From Methylophaga sp. (GTDB lineage: Bacteria > Pseudomonadota > Gammaproteobacteria > Nitrosococcales > Methylophagaceae): a stretch of DNA of 12,280 bases. Position 1 is the stretch's first letter. Every line of letters starts with the position of its first letter. Below, in pieces: positions 1 through 8,321 of this stretch. The notes under the pieces were generated by a model, which did not search any database, was not told the DNA's origin, and saw nothing but the letters and a program-made list of their open reading frames with translations. The stretch lies in NCBI GenBank assembly GCA_014762585.1, contig JABURN010000218.1, forward strand, positions 1-12,280. Direction: 5' to 3'. The position numbers were made by a program, and so were the translations under genes.

Positions 1-1
1 T

Positions 2-412
2 TTCAATTTCACTATGCCATTACAACTCAATGATCGTAATCAGGGCAATATCGCTACCGCGCAGGCGGAATATCAGGGAAAACTGGCACAGCAGGAATTG
101 CTTAAATCGAAACTGAGCGTCGCAATGACGCGAATCAGAGCCGCCATGCAAAACAACATTGCTCAGGAAAAGCGCCTCATGCAGAAGCTCAAGCCGGTGG
201 CCCGGTCCCTACTCAAAGAAGTTGAACGGGGCTACAAACTCGGTATCTACAACGTGCTGCAGTGGGTCGATGCCCAGGATGAGCTCTACACCATAGAAAG
301 AGACATTATCGAGGCACAGCATGCAGTTCAGCTGCAGTTTCTGGAACTGGAACGGCTCAGTGGTATGAGCCTGGTCAATGACGCCACTCACTCTGCCACT
401 GATAAGGAATAA
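2..412 (+). CDS. czcC: CzcC-type outer-membrane efflux channel (TolC family), 3' part only
   Basis: This is the C-terminal part of a TolC-superfamily outer-membrane factor; the reading frame is open from the window edge, so the 5' part lies outside. It should form the trimeric channel of the tripartite metal pump encoded downstream. About 136 codons are visible. The fragment starts at the FNFTMPLQLNDRNQGNI segment, typical of the beta-to-helix turn in CzcC-like proteins. A long helix follows, and then the conserved ERGYKLGIYNVLQWVDAQ segment, which resembles the second-repeat GYxxG...LDAQ signature of the family. The fragment ends with a short charged tail. An ATG at 14 lies inside the conserved domain and is not the true start. 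The stop codon is 4 nt before the adaptor start, so the two genes are probably translationally coupled. The family is clear; the metal specificity is inferred from the pump gene. Confidence 0.88.
   Translation, partial: FNFTMPLQLNDRNQGNIATAQAEYQGKLAQQELLKSKLSVAMTRIRAAMQNNIAQEKRLMQKLKPVARSLLKEVERGYKLGIYNVLQWVDAQDELYTIERDIIEAQHAVQLQFLELERLSGMSLVNDATHSATDKE
404..409 (+). promoter_or_regulatory. Ribosome-binding site that fixes the adaptor start
   Basis: AAGGAA lies 7 nt upstream of the ATG at 417 and inside the last codons of the channel gene. The frame is also open to an ATG at 378, but that start has no such site and would put 13 extra residues in front of a complete signal peptide. This argues for 417. 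Confidence 0.6.
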
Positions 413-416
413 GAAA

Positions 417-1637
417 ATGAAATTTTGTCTGTTGATGTTTTTTTTGTTGATCAACGCCAGTGTCTTCGCCGCTGGTGGTCATGGTCACGATGCTGCCACA
501 CACGATGAGCCACCTGAGGGGCCGCATGGAGGCCGTATGCTTGAGAGTGAGCAATTGAGTCTTGAGCTCACGATTTTTGAGTCTGGTATTCCACCTGAAA
601 TGCGGGTCTACGCGTATCAACCGGGTGGAACAGCTATTGATCCGGCTCAGGTTGAGATGACAGTGACTTTGAACCGAACAGGTGGCGAACAGGATTTGAT
701 CGACTTTATGCCGGAAGATGATTATCTGCTGGGTGATCAGGAGGTTGCAGAGCCACATTCATTTGAAGTCGAGGTCACAGCCAGTTATCAGGGCAAAGAC
801 TACCATTGGCACTTCGAGAGCTATGAGGGTCGTGCGAAAATTACTGACCGGCTTCTCGCTTTATCAGGTGTCGATACAGAAGCAGCCGGACCTAAGACAT
901 TGACCATGACCAACACGGTTTACGGCATTATCAGCAAAGCAGAAGACCGGGTGTTTCATGTTCATGCTCCCTACCCTGGTATCGTTCAGTCGGTGTTAGT
1001 CGAGACCGGTGACAGGGTCAAAAAAGGTCAGCGTCTGTTGACCGTACGGAATCAGCAAACACTGCAGATTTATAGTGTCACCAGCCCTTCTGCCGGTGAA
1101 GTCACGATGCGCCCGGTCAAACAAGGTGACCACACTGATATGGGGACCCTGGTTGAGATCAGTGATTTATCCAAAGTCTGGGTTGAGATGTCGATGTTTC
1201 CCCAGGATATCGAGTCAATTTCGAAGGGTATGAAGGTCAAGGTCAGTGATCTGCATGGCGAGCACGCTGCAGAAACTGAACTCGATTACCTCTCACCCCA
1301 GATGACCGGGGGACATATTGCCCGTGCCAGAGCGACACTGGCGAACCCTGATGGCAACTGGCGGCCGGGTATGCATGTCATTGCCAGCGTCGTGACTGAA
1401 CAAGTCGACGTGCCATTGGCTGTCAAACGCTCGGCGCTGCAGACCTACCGTGATATGCCCGTGGTTTTTGCCCGCTTCGGCAATGTATTTGAAGTCAGGA
1501 TGGTTCAACTGGGCCGCCAGGATGATGATTATGTAGAGGTCATCGGCGGACTCAAAGCTGGTACTGACTACGTTACCCAAAATAGCTATCTGCTCAAGGC
1601 CGAAGTCCTGAAAGATGGCGCCAGCCACAGCCATTAG
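417..1637 (+). CDS. czcB: RND metal-efflux periplasmic adaptor (CzcB-like), lacking the alpha-hairpin
   Basis: Periplasmic adaptor (membrane fusion protein) that should bridge the CzcA pump and the CzcC channel. The 406-aa product begins with a signal peptide (residues 1-18 or 19, ...NASVFA/AGG). A His/acid-rich stretch with H22, H24, H29 and H37 comes next. An N-terminal domain with the GPHGGRMLE and YHWHFESYEGR segments runs to about 140. The two lipoyl half-motifs are at about 179-210 (VHAPYPG, GDRVKKGQ) and 222-245 (SPSAGEV). Beta-barrel and membrane-proximal domains complete the protein (SDLSKVWVEMSMFP, NWRPGMHVIASV, VPLAVKRSALQTYRDM). It ends with HSH. Only about 13 residues (211-223) join the lipoyl halves, so the long coiled-coil hairpin of classical adaptors is absent. 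The His residues at both ends could bind metal; that is inference. The start at 417 is chosen over 378 by its ribosome-binding site and signal peptide. Confidence 0.9.
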   Translation: MKFCLLMFFLLINASVFAAGGHGHDAATHDEPPEGPHGGRMLESEQLSLELTIFESGIPPEMRVYAYQPGGTAIDPAQVEMTVTLNRTGGEQDLIDFMPEDDYLLGDQEVAEPHSFEVEVTASYQGKDYHWHFESYEGRAKITDRLLALSGVDTEAAGPKTLTMTNTVYGIISKAEDRVFHVHAPYPGIVQSVLVETGDRVKKGQRLLTVRNQQTLQIYSVTSPSAGEVTMRPVKQGDHTDMGTLVEISDLSKVWVEMSMFPQDIESISKGMKVKVSDLHGEHAAETELDYLSPQMTGGHIARARATLANPDGNWRPGMHVIASVVTEQVDVPLAVKRSALQTYRDMPVVFARFGNVFEVRMVQLGRQDDDYVEVIGGLKAGTDYVTQNSYLLKAEVLKDGASHSH

Positions 1638-1646
1638 GAGCGAACA

Positions 1647-4600
1647 ATGATTGATTCGATTATTCGCTTCGCGATAAATCAACGCTGGCTGGTACTGGTT
1701 CTGACCCTGCTTATCGCCGGACTGGGTGTCTATAACACCTACCAGCTGCCTATCGACGCGGTGCCTGATATCACCAATAAACAGGTTCAGATCAACACCG
1801 AAGTGCCCGGTTATTCGCCGCTGGAGGCAGAACAACGCGTCACCTACCTGATTGAAACGGCAATGGCTGGTCTGCCCGACCTGGCATACACCCGTTCATT
1901 GTCGCGCTATGGTCTGTCACAGGTCACTGTGGTTTTTGAAGATGACACCGATATCTATCTTGGCAGGCAGCAAATCAGTGAACGGCTGCAGTCTATACGC
2001 GGACAGTTGCCTGCTAACGCTGAGCCCCAGTTAGGTCCGGTAGCCAGTGGTCTGGGCGAGATCTTCACTTATGCCATCAGCGCTCGGGATGGTGCCACAA
2101 AAGAGAACGGTGAGCCCTATACCGCTGAGGATCTGAGAACCATCCAGGACTGGATCATCAGGCCGCAACTGGTGACCGTGCCGGGAATTACCGAAATCAA
2201 CAGTGTCGGTGGCTATGAGCGCGAATACCAGGTCGCGCCGGACCCGGCCAAATTACTGGCCTACAAACTGACGCTTGCTGATGTTTCCCAGGCGCTGATG
2301 GAAAACAACCAGAATATCGGCGCGGGTTACATAGAGCGCTATGGCGAACAGTGGCTGGTACGTTCCCCAGGGCAGCTCAAAACCCTGGATGACATACGCA
2401 ACGTGGTCATTGCCAAGCGCGATGATATGCCAATCACCGTGGGAGATGTAGCCGAAGTGATGCTTGGCAAGCAGCTTCGGACCGGCGCTGCAACGCAGAA
2501 TGGCAAGGAAACAGTGCTGGGCACGGCTTTTATGCTCATCGGCGAGAACAGCCGCATTGTCGCTGAAGCTGTCTCCGAGAAACTGGCAGCGGTTAACCGT
2601 AGCCTGCCCGAAGGCATCCAGGCTGAAGCGGTTTATAACCGCACGACCCTGGTTGAAGAAACGATTGCTACCGTGCAGAAAAACCTGCTCGAAGGTGCCC
2701 TGCTGGTGATTGTGGTGTTATTTGCCCTGCTGGGTAATTTTCGCGCCGCGTTTATCACAGCGTTGATTATTCCACTCAGTATGCTGTTTGCAGTGACTGG
2801 CATGGTCAATAACCGGGTCTCGGGCAACCTGATGAGCCTGGGCGCGATTGATTTCGGTCTGATCGTCGATGGCGCGGTGATTGTGGTTGAAAATGGTCTG
2901 CGCCGGCTGGGACTGGCCCAGCAACGTCTCGGACGTTTGCTTACGCTACAGGAACGTCTTCAGGAAGTCATGGAAAGTACCCGTGAAGTCTTTAACCCGG
3001 CAGTATTCGGTGTGCTGATTATCATGCTGGTGTATCTGCCGCTGTTTGCGCTCGGTGGCGTTGAAGCCAAGATGTTTGAGCCCATGGCTTTCACAGTCAT
3101 GGCGGCATTGACCGGTGCCTTGATCTTTGCCGTCACTTTTGTGCCGGCATCATTGGCGATTTTTGTCAGAGGCAAAGTGCAACATCGTGAGAATTTCCTG
3201 ATGCGGGCTGCCCGGTATGCTTATCGACCATTTCTGGGTATTGCCATGCGGGCACCTCTGATAGTGGCCTTGTCAGCGCTGTTATTTGTGGTCTGGACAA
3301 GCAGCCTGACAACCCGGATGGGGGCGGAATTTCTGCCTAAACTGGACGAAGGCGATATTGCGATGCATGCGCTTCGCATCAGCGGCACCGGACTTGAGCA
3401 ATCCGTTGAGATGCAGAACCAGCTGGAAAGCGTGATTCGGGAATTTGGACAGGTTGAGCGTGTTTTCTCGAAAATCGGTACGCCCGATATTGCCACTGAC
3501 CCCATGCCACCGAATGTCGCGGATACATATATTATTCTTAAACACCGCAGTGAGTGGCCGGATCCGACTCAGACCAAGGCGGCGTTCCTGGATGAGTTAC
3601 GTCAGACAGTCGAAGCCGTACCCGGTAATAAATACGAATTCACCCAGCCGATTGAGATGCGCTTCAATGAGCTTATCGCCGGGGTCAGGGCCGATGTGGC
3701 AGTCCGTGTTTATGGCGATGATCTGGATGAGCTGAACCAAATCGGCGAATCAGCCATTGATATTATTAATCGTATTCCGGGGGCGGCCGATGTCCGCATG
3801 GAACCCATTACCGGTCTGCCGTTGATCTCCATAGAACCTGACCGTGATCATCTTGCCCTGCTGGGCCTCACTATCAACGATATGCAGCAGACAATTCATA
3901 CCGCGATCGGCGGCCGTGAGGTCGGTCTGATTTATGAGGGAGATAAGCGTTTTAATCTGATTGTCAGGTTAGCCGATAACAAGCGGGAAAATATTGATTA
4001 CCTGTCAAAGCTACCTGTGGCACTGCCTAACAGTGATGAGCCTGATTTGTCCTATGTGCCTCTGGGGGAAGTTGCGACCATAAAAAAAATCATTGGTCCG
4101 AATCAAATCAACCGTGAAAACGGCAAACGACATGTGCTGGTGTCAGCCAATGTCAACGAACGTGATTTAGCCTCCTTTATCAGTGATGTTCAAACTGCGA
4201 TTAACGAGCAGTTGTCGATGCCGGCGGGGTACTGGGTCGACTATGGTGGTACCTTTGAGCAATTGCAGTCTGCTACACAACGACTGTCTATAGTGGTACC
4301 GGTCACCCTCTTGCTGATCCTGGGCTTACTGATCAGTGCCTTTAAATCTCTAAGAGACGCCCTGCTGGTTTTCACCGGTATCCCACTGGCGCTTACCGGC
4401 GGTGTTTTATCGCTGATTCTGAGGGATATGCCACTGTCGATTTCAGCGGCTGTCGGCTTTATTGCGCTGTCCGGCATCGCAGTGCTGAATGGCATTGTCA
4501 TGCTGTCTTTTATCCGTCAACTGCGTGACAAAGGTGAAACTTTGTTAATCGCTGTCAGAAGCGGTGCCATGCAACGCTTGCGGCCGGTATTAATGACAGC

Positions 4601-4784
4601 ACTGGTTGCCAGCCTCGGCTTTCTGCCCATGGCGCTGAATACCGGCACTGGCGCGGAAGTGCAGCGGCCATTGGCCACCGTGGTAGTGGGCGGCATTATT
4701 TCCTCTACCCTGCTTACCCTGGTCGTGTTGCCAGCGCTGTACATTCTCGCTCATCGCAGGCAGGAAAAACGGTCTGGTAAATAG
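1647..4784 (+). CDS. czcA: CzcA-type heavy-metal RND efflux pump
   Basis: Inner-membrane proton/metal antiporter of the heavy-metal efflux RND family and the engine of the tripartite pump. At 1045 aa it has normal family length. It opens with the usual first membrane helix and the PIDAVPDITNKQVQINTEVPG segment. Two large periplasmic loops follow (about 35-335 and 555-865), each flanked by membrane bundles. TM4 carries AIDFGLIVDGAVIVVEN with acidic residues D402, D408 and E415. These match in spacing and number the proton-relay residues known from Cupriavidus CzcA, and differ from the CusA-type sequence. VFSKIGTPDIATDPMPPN in the second loop is also CzcA-like. The expected substrates are therefore divalent cations such as Zn, Co or Cd rather than Cu(I)/Ag(I); this is inference from the family. 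AGGAG at 1636-1640 lies 6 nt before the ATG and overlaps the adaptor stop, so the genes are tightly coupled. Confidence 0.94.
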   Translation: MIDSIIRFAINQRWLVLVLTLLIAGLGVYNTYQLPIDAVPDITNKQVQINTEVPGYSPLEAEQRVTYLIETAMAGLPDLAYTRSLSRYGLSQVTVVFEDDTDIYLGRQQISERLQSIRGQLPANAEPQLGPVASGLGEIFTYAISARDGATKENGEPYTAEDLRTIQDWIIRPQLVTVPGITEINSVGGYEREYQVAPDPAKLLAYKLTLADVSQALMENNQNIGAGYIERYGEQWLVRSPGQLKTLDDIRNVVIAKRDDMPITVGDVAEVMLGKQLRTGAATQNGKETVLGTAFMLIGENSRIVAEAVSEKLAAVNRSLPEGIQAEAVYNRTTLVEETIATVQKNLLEGALLVIVVLFALLGNFRAAFITALIIPLSMLFAVTGMVNNRVSGNLMSLGAIDFGLIVDGAVIVVENGLRRLGLAQQRLGRLLTLQERLQEVMESTREVFNPAVFGVLIIMLVYLPLFALGGVEAKMFEPMAFTVMAALTGALIFAVTFVPASLAIFVRGKVQHRENFLMRAARYAYRPFLGIAMRAPLIVALSALLFVVWTSSLTTRMGAEFLPKLDEGDIAMHALRISGTGLEQSVEMQNQLESVIREFGQVERVFSKIGTPDIATDPMPPNVADTYIILKHRSEWPDPTQTKAAFLDELRQTVEAVPGNKYEFTQPIEMRFNELIAGVRADVAVRVYGDDLDELNQIGESAIDIINRIPGAADVRMEPITGLPLISIEPDRDHLALLGLTINDMQQTIHTAIGGREVGLIYEGDKRFNLIVRLADNKRENIDYLSKLPVALPNSDEPDLSYVPLGEVATIKKIIGPNQINRENGKRHVLVSANVNERDLASFISDVQTAINEQLSMPAGYWVDYGGTFEQLQSATQRLSIVVPVTLLLILGLLISAFKSLRDALLVFTGIPLALTGGVLSLILRDMPLSISAAVGFIALSGIAVLNGIVMLSFIRQLRDKGETLLIAVRSGAMQRLRPVLMTALVASLGFLPMALNTGTGAEVQRPLATVVVGGIISSTLLTLVVLPALYILAHRRQEKRSGK

Positions 4785-4794
4785 GGAGAGAACA

Positions 4795-5145
4795 ATGTGG
4801 TATTACATCATCAAGGTGATTGTCAGTGCCTTACTGATCGTCGCGATTTCGGAAATCGCGAAACGCAGTTCGCTGCTGGGAGCTGTACTGGCTTCGGTAC
4901 CACTGGTGTCTGTAATTGCGATGATCTGGCTGTATCATGAGACCGGTGATACAGCTAGGATTATCAGCCTTGCCAGTGGCATTTTCTGGCTTGTTATCCC
5001 CTCGCTGGCTCTTTTTATTACCTTGCCAGTGCTCCTCAAAATAGGCTTAGGCTTTTACTTGAGTCTGTCTATATCTATTACACTCACGGTGCTTTGTTAT
5101 TTCACGATGATTTTTGTTTTGAATCATTTTGGCATTCAGTTTTGA
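4795..5145 (+). CDS. DUF3147 family small membrane protein
   Basis: A 116-aa, very hydrophobic protein with about four membrane segments (residues 4-22, 27-46, 57-82 and 86-110). The pattern SEIAKRSSLLGAVLASVPLV...IWLYHETGDT...ASGIFWLVIPSLALF is recognisable as the DUF3147 family, whose function is unknown to me. It starts 10 nt after the pump stop, and GGGAG (4784-4788) sits 6 nt before the ATG, so it is almost certainly the last gene of the metal-efflux operon. It could help the pump or the membrane under metal stress, but the sequence gives no direct evidence. It has no Cys and one His, so a metal-binding role is not obvious. Confidence 0.85.
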   Translation: MWYYIIKVIVSALLIVAISEIAKRSSLLGAVLASVPLVSVIAMIWLYHETGDTARIISLASGIFWLVIPSLALFITLPVLLKIGLGFYLSLSISITLTVLCYFTMIFVLNHFGIQF

Positions 5146-5165
5146 TGCTTGAAAGCGCGTGACGA

Positions 5166-5184
5166 TATCGACTCAGCTTCGATA
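5166..5184. repeat. Short perfect inverted repeat in the gap before pqiA
   Basis: TATCGA and TCGATA flank a 7-nt spacer (6 + 7 + 6). The repeat is 20 nt after the DUF3147 stop and about 110 nt before pqiA. No convincing T-tract follows, so it is a poor terminator; it could be an operator for the pqi operon or chance. I found no clear sigma-70 promoter in the 147-nt gap. Confidence 0.25.
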
Positions 5185-5292
5185 GCCATCAATTTTCATC
5201 TGACGGTGAAAGACTGGCTTGTTAAGCTGTGATGAGGGTGCCAAGGGATGATGACAATGGCTAAGCCCTGATCTGGTTAGATTCAGTTCGCA

Positions 5293-6639
5293 GTGGAACT
5301 TGATTTGCAGCAATATCATTCTCCAATTTTAAAGGGTATAGAGCCGGGCTCTCCTGAACATCAGGGCCGACGCCGGCGGCTTCGTGCCTGTCAGGAATGT
5401 GACTGGGTGGTCGCTTTACCGGCGCTTAGGCCTGGAGAGGTGGCTGTCTGTCCACGCTGTCAGCATATTCTCGTCAAACGCCATTTCCGCCCCGTACAGC
5501 GCAGTATGGCTTTTGCTGTCAGTGCGCTGATTGCCCTGCTGATGGCGGTGAGCTTTCCTTTTGTCAGTTTTGCTGCATTCGGTGTCGGTGAGCAGATTCA
5601 GCTCAGCCAGACTGCGACCCAATTATTGAGCTTTGATCGGCCGCTGATGGCCATCCTGGTGGGCCTGACTATCGTTGTCCTGCCGGCTTTTTACCTCACC
5701 AGTGTGATCTGGCTGCAAGCCGGACTGCTGGCTGGCGTGCCACTGCGAATGAGTCGGACCATTGCCCGCTCGCTGGAACATCTGCACCCGTGGATGATGG
5801 CCGATGTGTTTATTATCGGGGCGCTGGTCAGCCTGTTTAAAATTTCGGGTTCTGCAGATATCACACTCGGGATCGGTTTCTGGGCTTTTTGCTGCTTTGC
5901 GATTTTTTTGTTAATGACTATGCGCTCCCTAGATGATGACTGGCTCTGGTTTGCAATTGCCGGCGAACCACTTGCCCCTGAGGGCACACAGACCGGTCAG
6001 ACTGCGGCATCCCAGAAGCTCACAGCCTGTACCACCTGTGATTTATTACAACGCCTACCGGATAAAGGGACGGGCTTTTGTCAGCGCTGTGGTGAGCGGC
6101 TTCGACAGAGATTGTCGCACTCTCTGCAGCGGACCTGGGCATTGCTGATTGCCGCCTGCGTTTTATACATCCCTGCCAATGTTTATCCCATTATGCACAG
6201 TACAAGATTGGGACAAACGCAGCCCAATACCATTATTGGCGGCGTGGTGGATTTGATTAATGGCGGTTCCTGGCCGATAGCCCTGATTATTTTCACTGCC
6301 AGTATTATCGTGCCGGTGGGCAAGATTCTGGCTCTGGGCTGGTTGTGTCTGCGGGTCGGCAAAAGCAGTGAGATCACTCACCGCAGCCGCATCCGCCTGT
6401 ATCGAATCATTGAATTTATCGGACGCTGGTCAATGGTCGATGTGTTTGTGGTCGCGATTCTTGTCGCCCTGATCCGGGCGGGCAACTTAATGTCGATCAC
6501 GCCGGGGCCAGCTGCCCTCGCCTTTGCGCTAGTGGTAATATTGACTATGCTGGCTGCCATCAGTTTTGACCCTCGTTTAATCTGGGACAAACCTTCCGAA
6601 CAATCCAACCAAGCTTTCAAGGACCCGCTCCATGAGTGA
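5293..6639 (+). CDS. pqiA: PqiA-family inner-membrane protein of an MCE transport system
   Basis: Integral inner-membrane partner of the MCE protein PqiB, paralogous to LetA (YebS) of E. coli. The 448-aa protein has the duplicated family layout. The first zinc-ribbon-like motif has C33-C36 and C53-C56. About four membrane helices follow (70-92, 116-141, 167-184, 193-209), with WMMADVFIIGALVSLFKI as a conserved segment. The second Cys set is C246-C249 and C263-C266. Four more helices complete the protein, including PANVYPIM, the IVPVGKILAL segment and WSMVDVFVVAILVALI. The start is the GTG at 5293: an in-frame TAG at 5278 limits extension upstream, and the next ATG lies beyond the first Cys motif. 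No Shine-Dalgarno sequence is visible before this GTG. The stop overlaps pqiB by 8 nt. The family is thought to load or move lipids into the MCE tunnel; the substrate is not known from sequence. Confidence 0.9.
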   Translation: MELDLQQYHSPILKGIEPGSPEHQGRRRRLRACQECDWVVALPALRPGEVAVCPRCQHILVKRHFRPVQRSMAFAVSALIALLMAVSFPFVSFAAFGVGEQIQLSQTATQLLSFDRPLMAILVGLTIVVLPAFYLTSVIWLQAGLLAGVPLRMSRTIARSLEHLHPWMMADVFIIGALVSLFKISGSADITLGIGFWAFCCFAIFLLMTMRSLDDDWLWFAIAGEPLAPEGTQTGQTAASQKLTACTTCDLLQRLPDKGTGFCQRCGERLRQRLSHSLQRTWALLIAACVLYIPANVYPIMHSTRLGQTQPNTIIGGVVDLINGGSWPIALIIFTASIIVPVGKILALGWLCLRVGKSSEITHRSRIRLYRIIEFIGRWSMVDVFVVAILVALIRAGNLMSITPGPAALAFALVVILTMLAAISFDPRLIWDKPSEQSNQAFKDPLHE

Positions 6640-8302
6640 AAACGGTTCAGCCGACCAGCCGCAGAATACGGATTTACACAAAGCGACGACGCTCAAGGCA
6701 TCGCGCCTGTCCCCCATCTGGATCATCCCCGTGGTGGCGGCATTGATTGGCGCCTGGCTGGTTGTTGACAGTTATCTCCACACCGGCCCGCTGGTGACGC
6801 TGACCATCTCCAATGCTGAGGGTATTGAGGCCGGTAAAACCCGCATTAAAACCCGCAATGTCGATATCGGCAGTGTTGAAGAGGTCAAGTTATCTGATGA
6901 TCTCAGCCACGCCCTCATCATGGCACGGATTAATCACGATGCTGAGGAAGTCCTGGTCGAGGATACCCGTTTCTGGGTCGTCAAACCGCGTATCAGCCGT
7001 GAAGGCATCAGTGGTTTTGGCACTGTCTTATCTGGCGCTTATATTCAGCTTCACCCGGGTGAGTCAGAACAGCCTCAGCGTGAGTTTGAAGTATTAGAGC
7101 AGCCGCCTGTGGCCCTGGATGGCGAAGAGGGTCTGCGTATCAGGCTGGTAAGCCAACTCGGTAACTCACTTCGTGTCGGCGATCCTGTTACATATCAGGG
7201 CTATAGCGTCGGCCGCGTGGAAACCACTGAATTCATGGAAGATACGCAAAAAGTACATCACCAGCTTTTCATACAAAAGCCCTATGATACGTTGATTAAT
7301 TCCAGCACCCGCTTCTGGTCAGCCAAGGGTATTAACCTAGAGCTTGGGGCAAGTGGCTTTAAACTCGATGTCGCCTCACTGGAGGCCTTAATCAGTGGCG
7401 GTGTCACCTTCGGTGTGATGGAAGAATTACCTGCCACGCCTATCGAACCGGACAAAATTTTCAAGCTTTTTGCCAACGAAGAAAGTGCCCGCCAGGGGAT
7501 GTTCAGTGACTCGATCGAGTTTGTCCTGCTGGTGGAAGACACGGTACGCGGTCTGACCAAAGGGGCCCCTGTCGAATTCAGGGGTATCCGGGTTGGCACG
7601 GTCAAGGAAGTCCCCTGGCGCTTTACGTCGCCTGAGCGGCGCATTCGTGATAATTTCGCCATTCCAGTCCTGATTAGCATTGAGCCACAACGCCTTGATG
7701 GACAGGAAAAAATTGATTTGGAAGCCTGGCATGAACGTTTGCAGAATATTGTCAGTAACGGCTTGCATGCCACGTTGAAATCAGCCAATTTGCTGACAGG
7801 CGCCCTGTTCGTTGACTTGAATTTTAAACGTGACAGCGCTGAGGACTATGTGGCTGAGAAATTTGAAGATCGGCTGGTGATACCGACCACACCAACGGGT
7901 CTGGCGCAAATCGAGCTGAAGGTATCCAGCCTGCTCGACAAGCTCAACGCCATGCAGGTTGAGCCGATACTGGATGGTATGGACGAGAATATGCAGCAAT
8001 CAGAATCCCTGCTGCGCGAAGTCCGCGAACTGACAGCCAGTATTAAGGACATGCTGAATAATCCTGAAATTCAGCAGGTACCGGCCAATATCAATCAGAC
8101 CCTGTCTGAACTGCGTAAAGCTATTGAAGGCCTGTCACCAGAGTCACAGACTTACCAGGAACTGAATAAGACGCTGCAAAGCCTGGATACTCTGCTGCGT
8201 GATCTGCAGCCCCTCGCCCGCACTTTAGGTGAACAGCCTAACGCCTTGATTTTTAACCCGCCGGCAGAAGATGACCCGCAGCCGCCGGCAGCCAGACCTT
8301 AA
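6632..8302 (+). CDS. pqiB: PqiB-type MCE (MlaD) domain protein, three MCE domains
   Basis: Inner-membrane-anchored MCE protein expected to form a hexameric tunnel across the periplasm for hydrophobic molecules. The 556-aa product is close to the E. coli PqiB length. It has a cytoplasmic N-tail, one membrane helix at about 26-49 (LSPIWIIPVVAALIG), and three MCE domains at about 52-143, 163-262 and 294-400. A long helical region with coiled-coil character spans about 415-540. The C-terminus carries EQPNALIFNPP, a PqiB hallmark. Three domains rather than seven, and a PqiC gene behind it, separate it from LetB/YebT. AAGGA at 6619-6623 lies 8 nt before the ATG, and the gene overlaps pqiA by 8 nt, which suggests translational coupling. 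In the known system the C-terminal helices form the needle that reaches the outer membrane; that role is transferred by homology. Confidence 0.92.
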   Translation: MSENGSADQPQNTDLHKATTLKASRLSPIWIIPVVAALIGAWLVVDSYLHTGPLVTLTISNAEGIEAGKTRIKTRNVDIGSVEEVKLSDDLSHALIMARINHDAEEVLVEDTRFWVVKPRISREGISGFGTVLSGAYIQLHPGESEQPQREFEVLEQPPVALDGEEGLRIRLVSQLGNSLRVGDPVTYQGYSVGRVETTEFMEDTQKVHHQLFIQKPYDTLINSSTRFWSAKGINLELGASGFKLDVASLEALISGGVTFGVMEELPATPIEPDKIFKLFANEESARQGMFSDSIEFVLLVEDTVRGLTKGAPVEFRGIRVGTVKEVPWRFTSPERRIRDNFAIPVLISIEPQRLDGQEKIDLEAWHERLQNIVSNGLHATLKSANLLTGALFVDLNFKRDSAEDYVAEKFEDRLVIPTTPTGLAQIELKVSSLLDKLNAMQVEPILDGMDENMQQSESLLREVRELTASIKDMLNNPEIQQVPANINQTLSELRKAIEGLSPESQTYQELNKTLQSLDTLLRDLQPLARTLGEQPNALIFNPPAEDDPQPPAARP

Positions 8303-8303
8303 C

Positions 8304-8308
8304 AGGAG
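8304..8308 (+). promoter_or_regulatory. Ribosome-binding site of pqiC
   Basis: AGGAG follows directly after the pqiB stop. It is 10 nt before a GTG (8319) and 13 nt before an ATG (8322), adjacent codons in the same frame. Spacing slightly favours the GTG. It excludes the more upstream ATG at 8271, which lies within pqiB. Confidence 0.55.
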
Positions 8309-8321
8309 CTGTTTTATTGTG

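Noticed and set aside
378..416. Upstream extension of the adaptor to the ATG at 378
   Set aside because: It would overlap the channel gene, lacks a ribosome-binding site, and would put 13 residues ahead of a complete signal peptide.
1293..1835. 180-codon minus-strand open frame across the adaptor/pump junction
   Set aside because: Antisense to two well-supported operon genes; the translation shows no family features.
1647..4784. CusA-type copper/silver pump
   Set aside because: TM4 has the DFG...DGA...VEN acidic pattern of divalent-cation pumps, not the CusA pattern, and the second periplasmic loop is CzcA-like.
5146..5292. Rho-independent terminator after the metal-efflux operon
   Set aside because: The only stem (5166-5184) is short and A/T-containing and has no proper T-tract, so termination there is not supported.
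6632..8302. LetB/YebT instead of PqiB
   Set aside because: LetB has seven MCE domains and no lipoprotein partner gene directly behind it. This protein has three MCE domains, the PNALIF end and a PqiC gene behind it.
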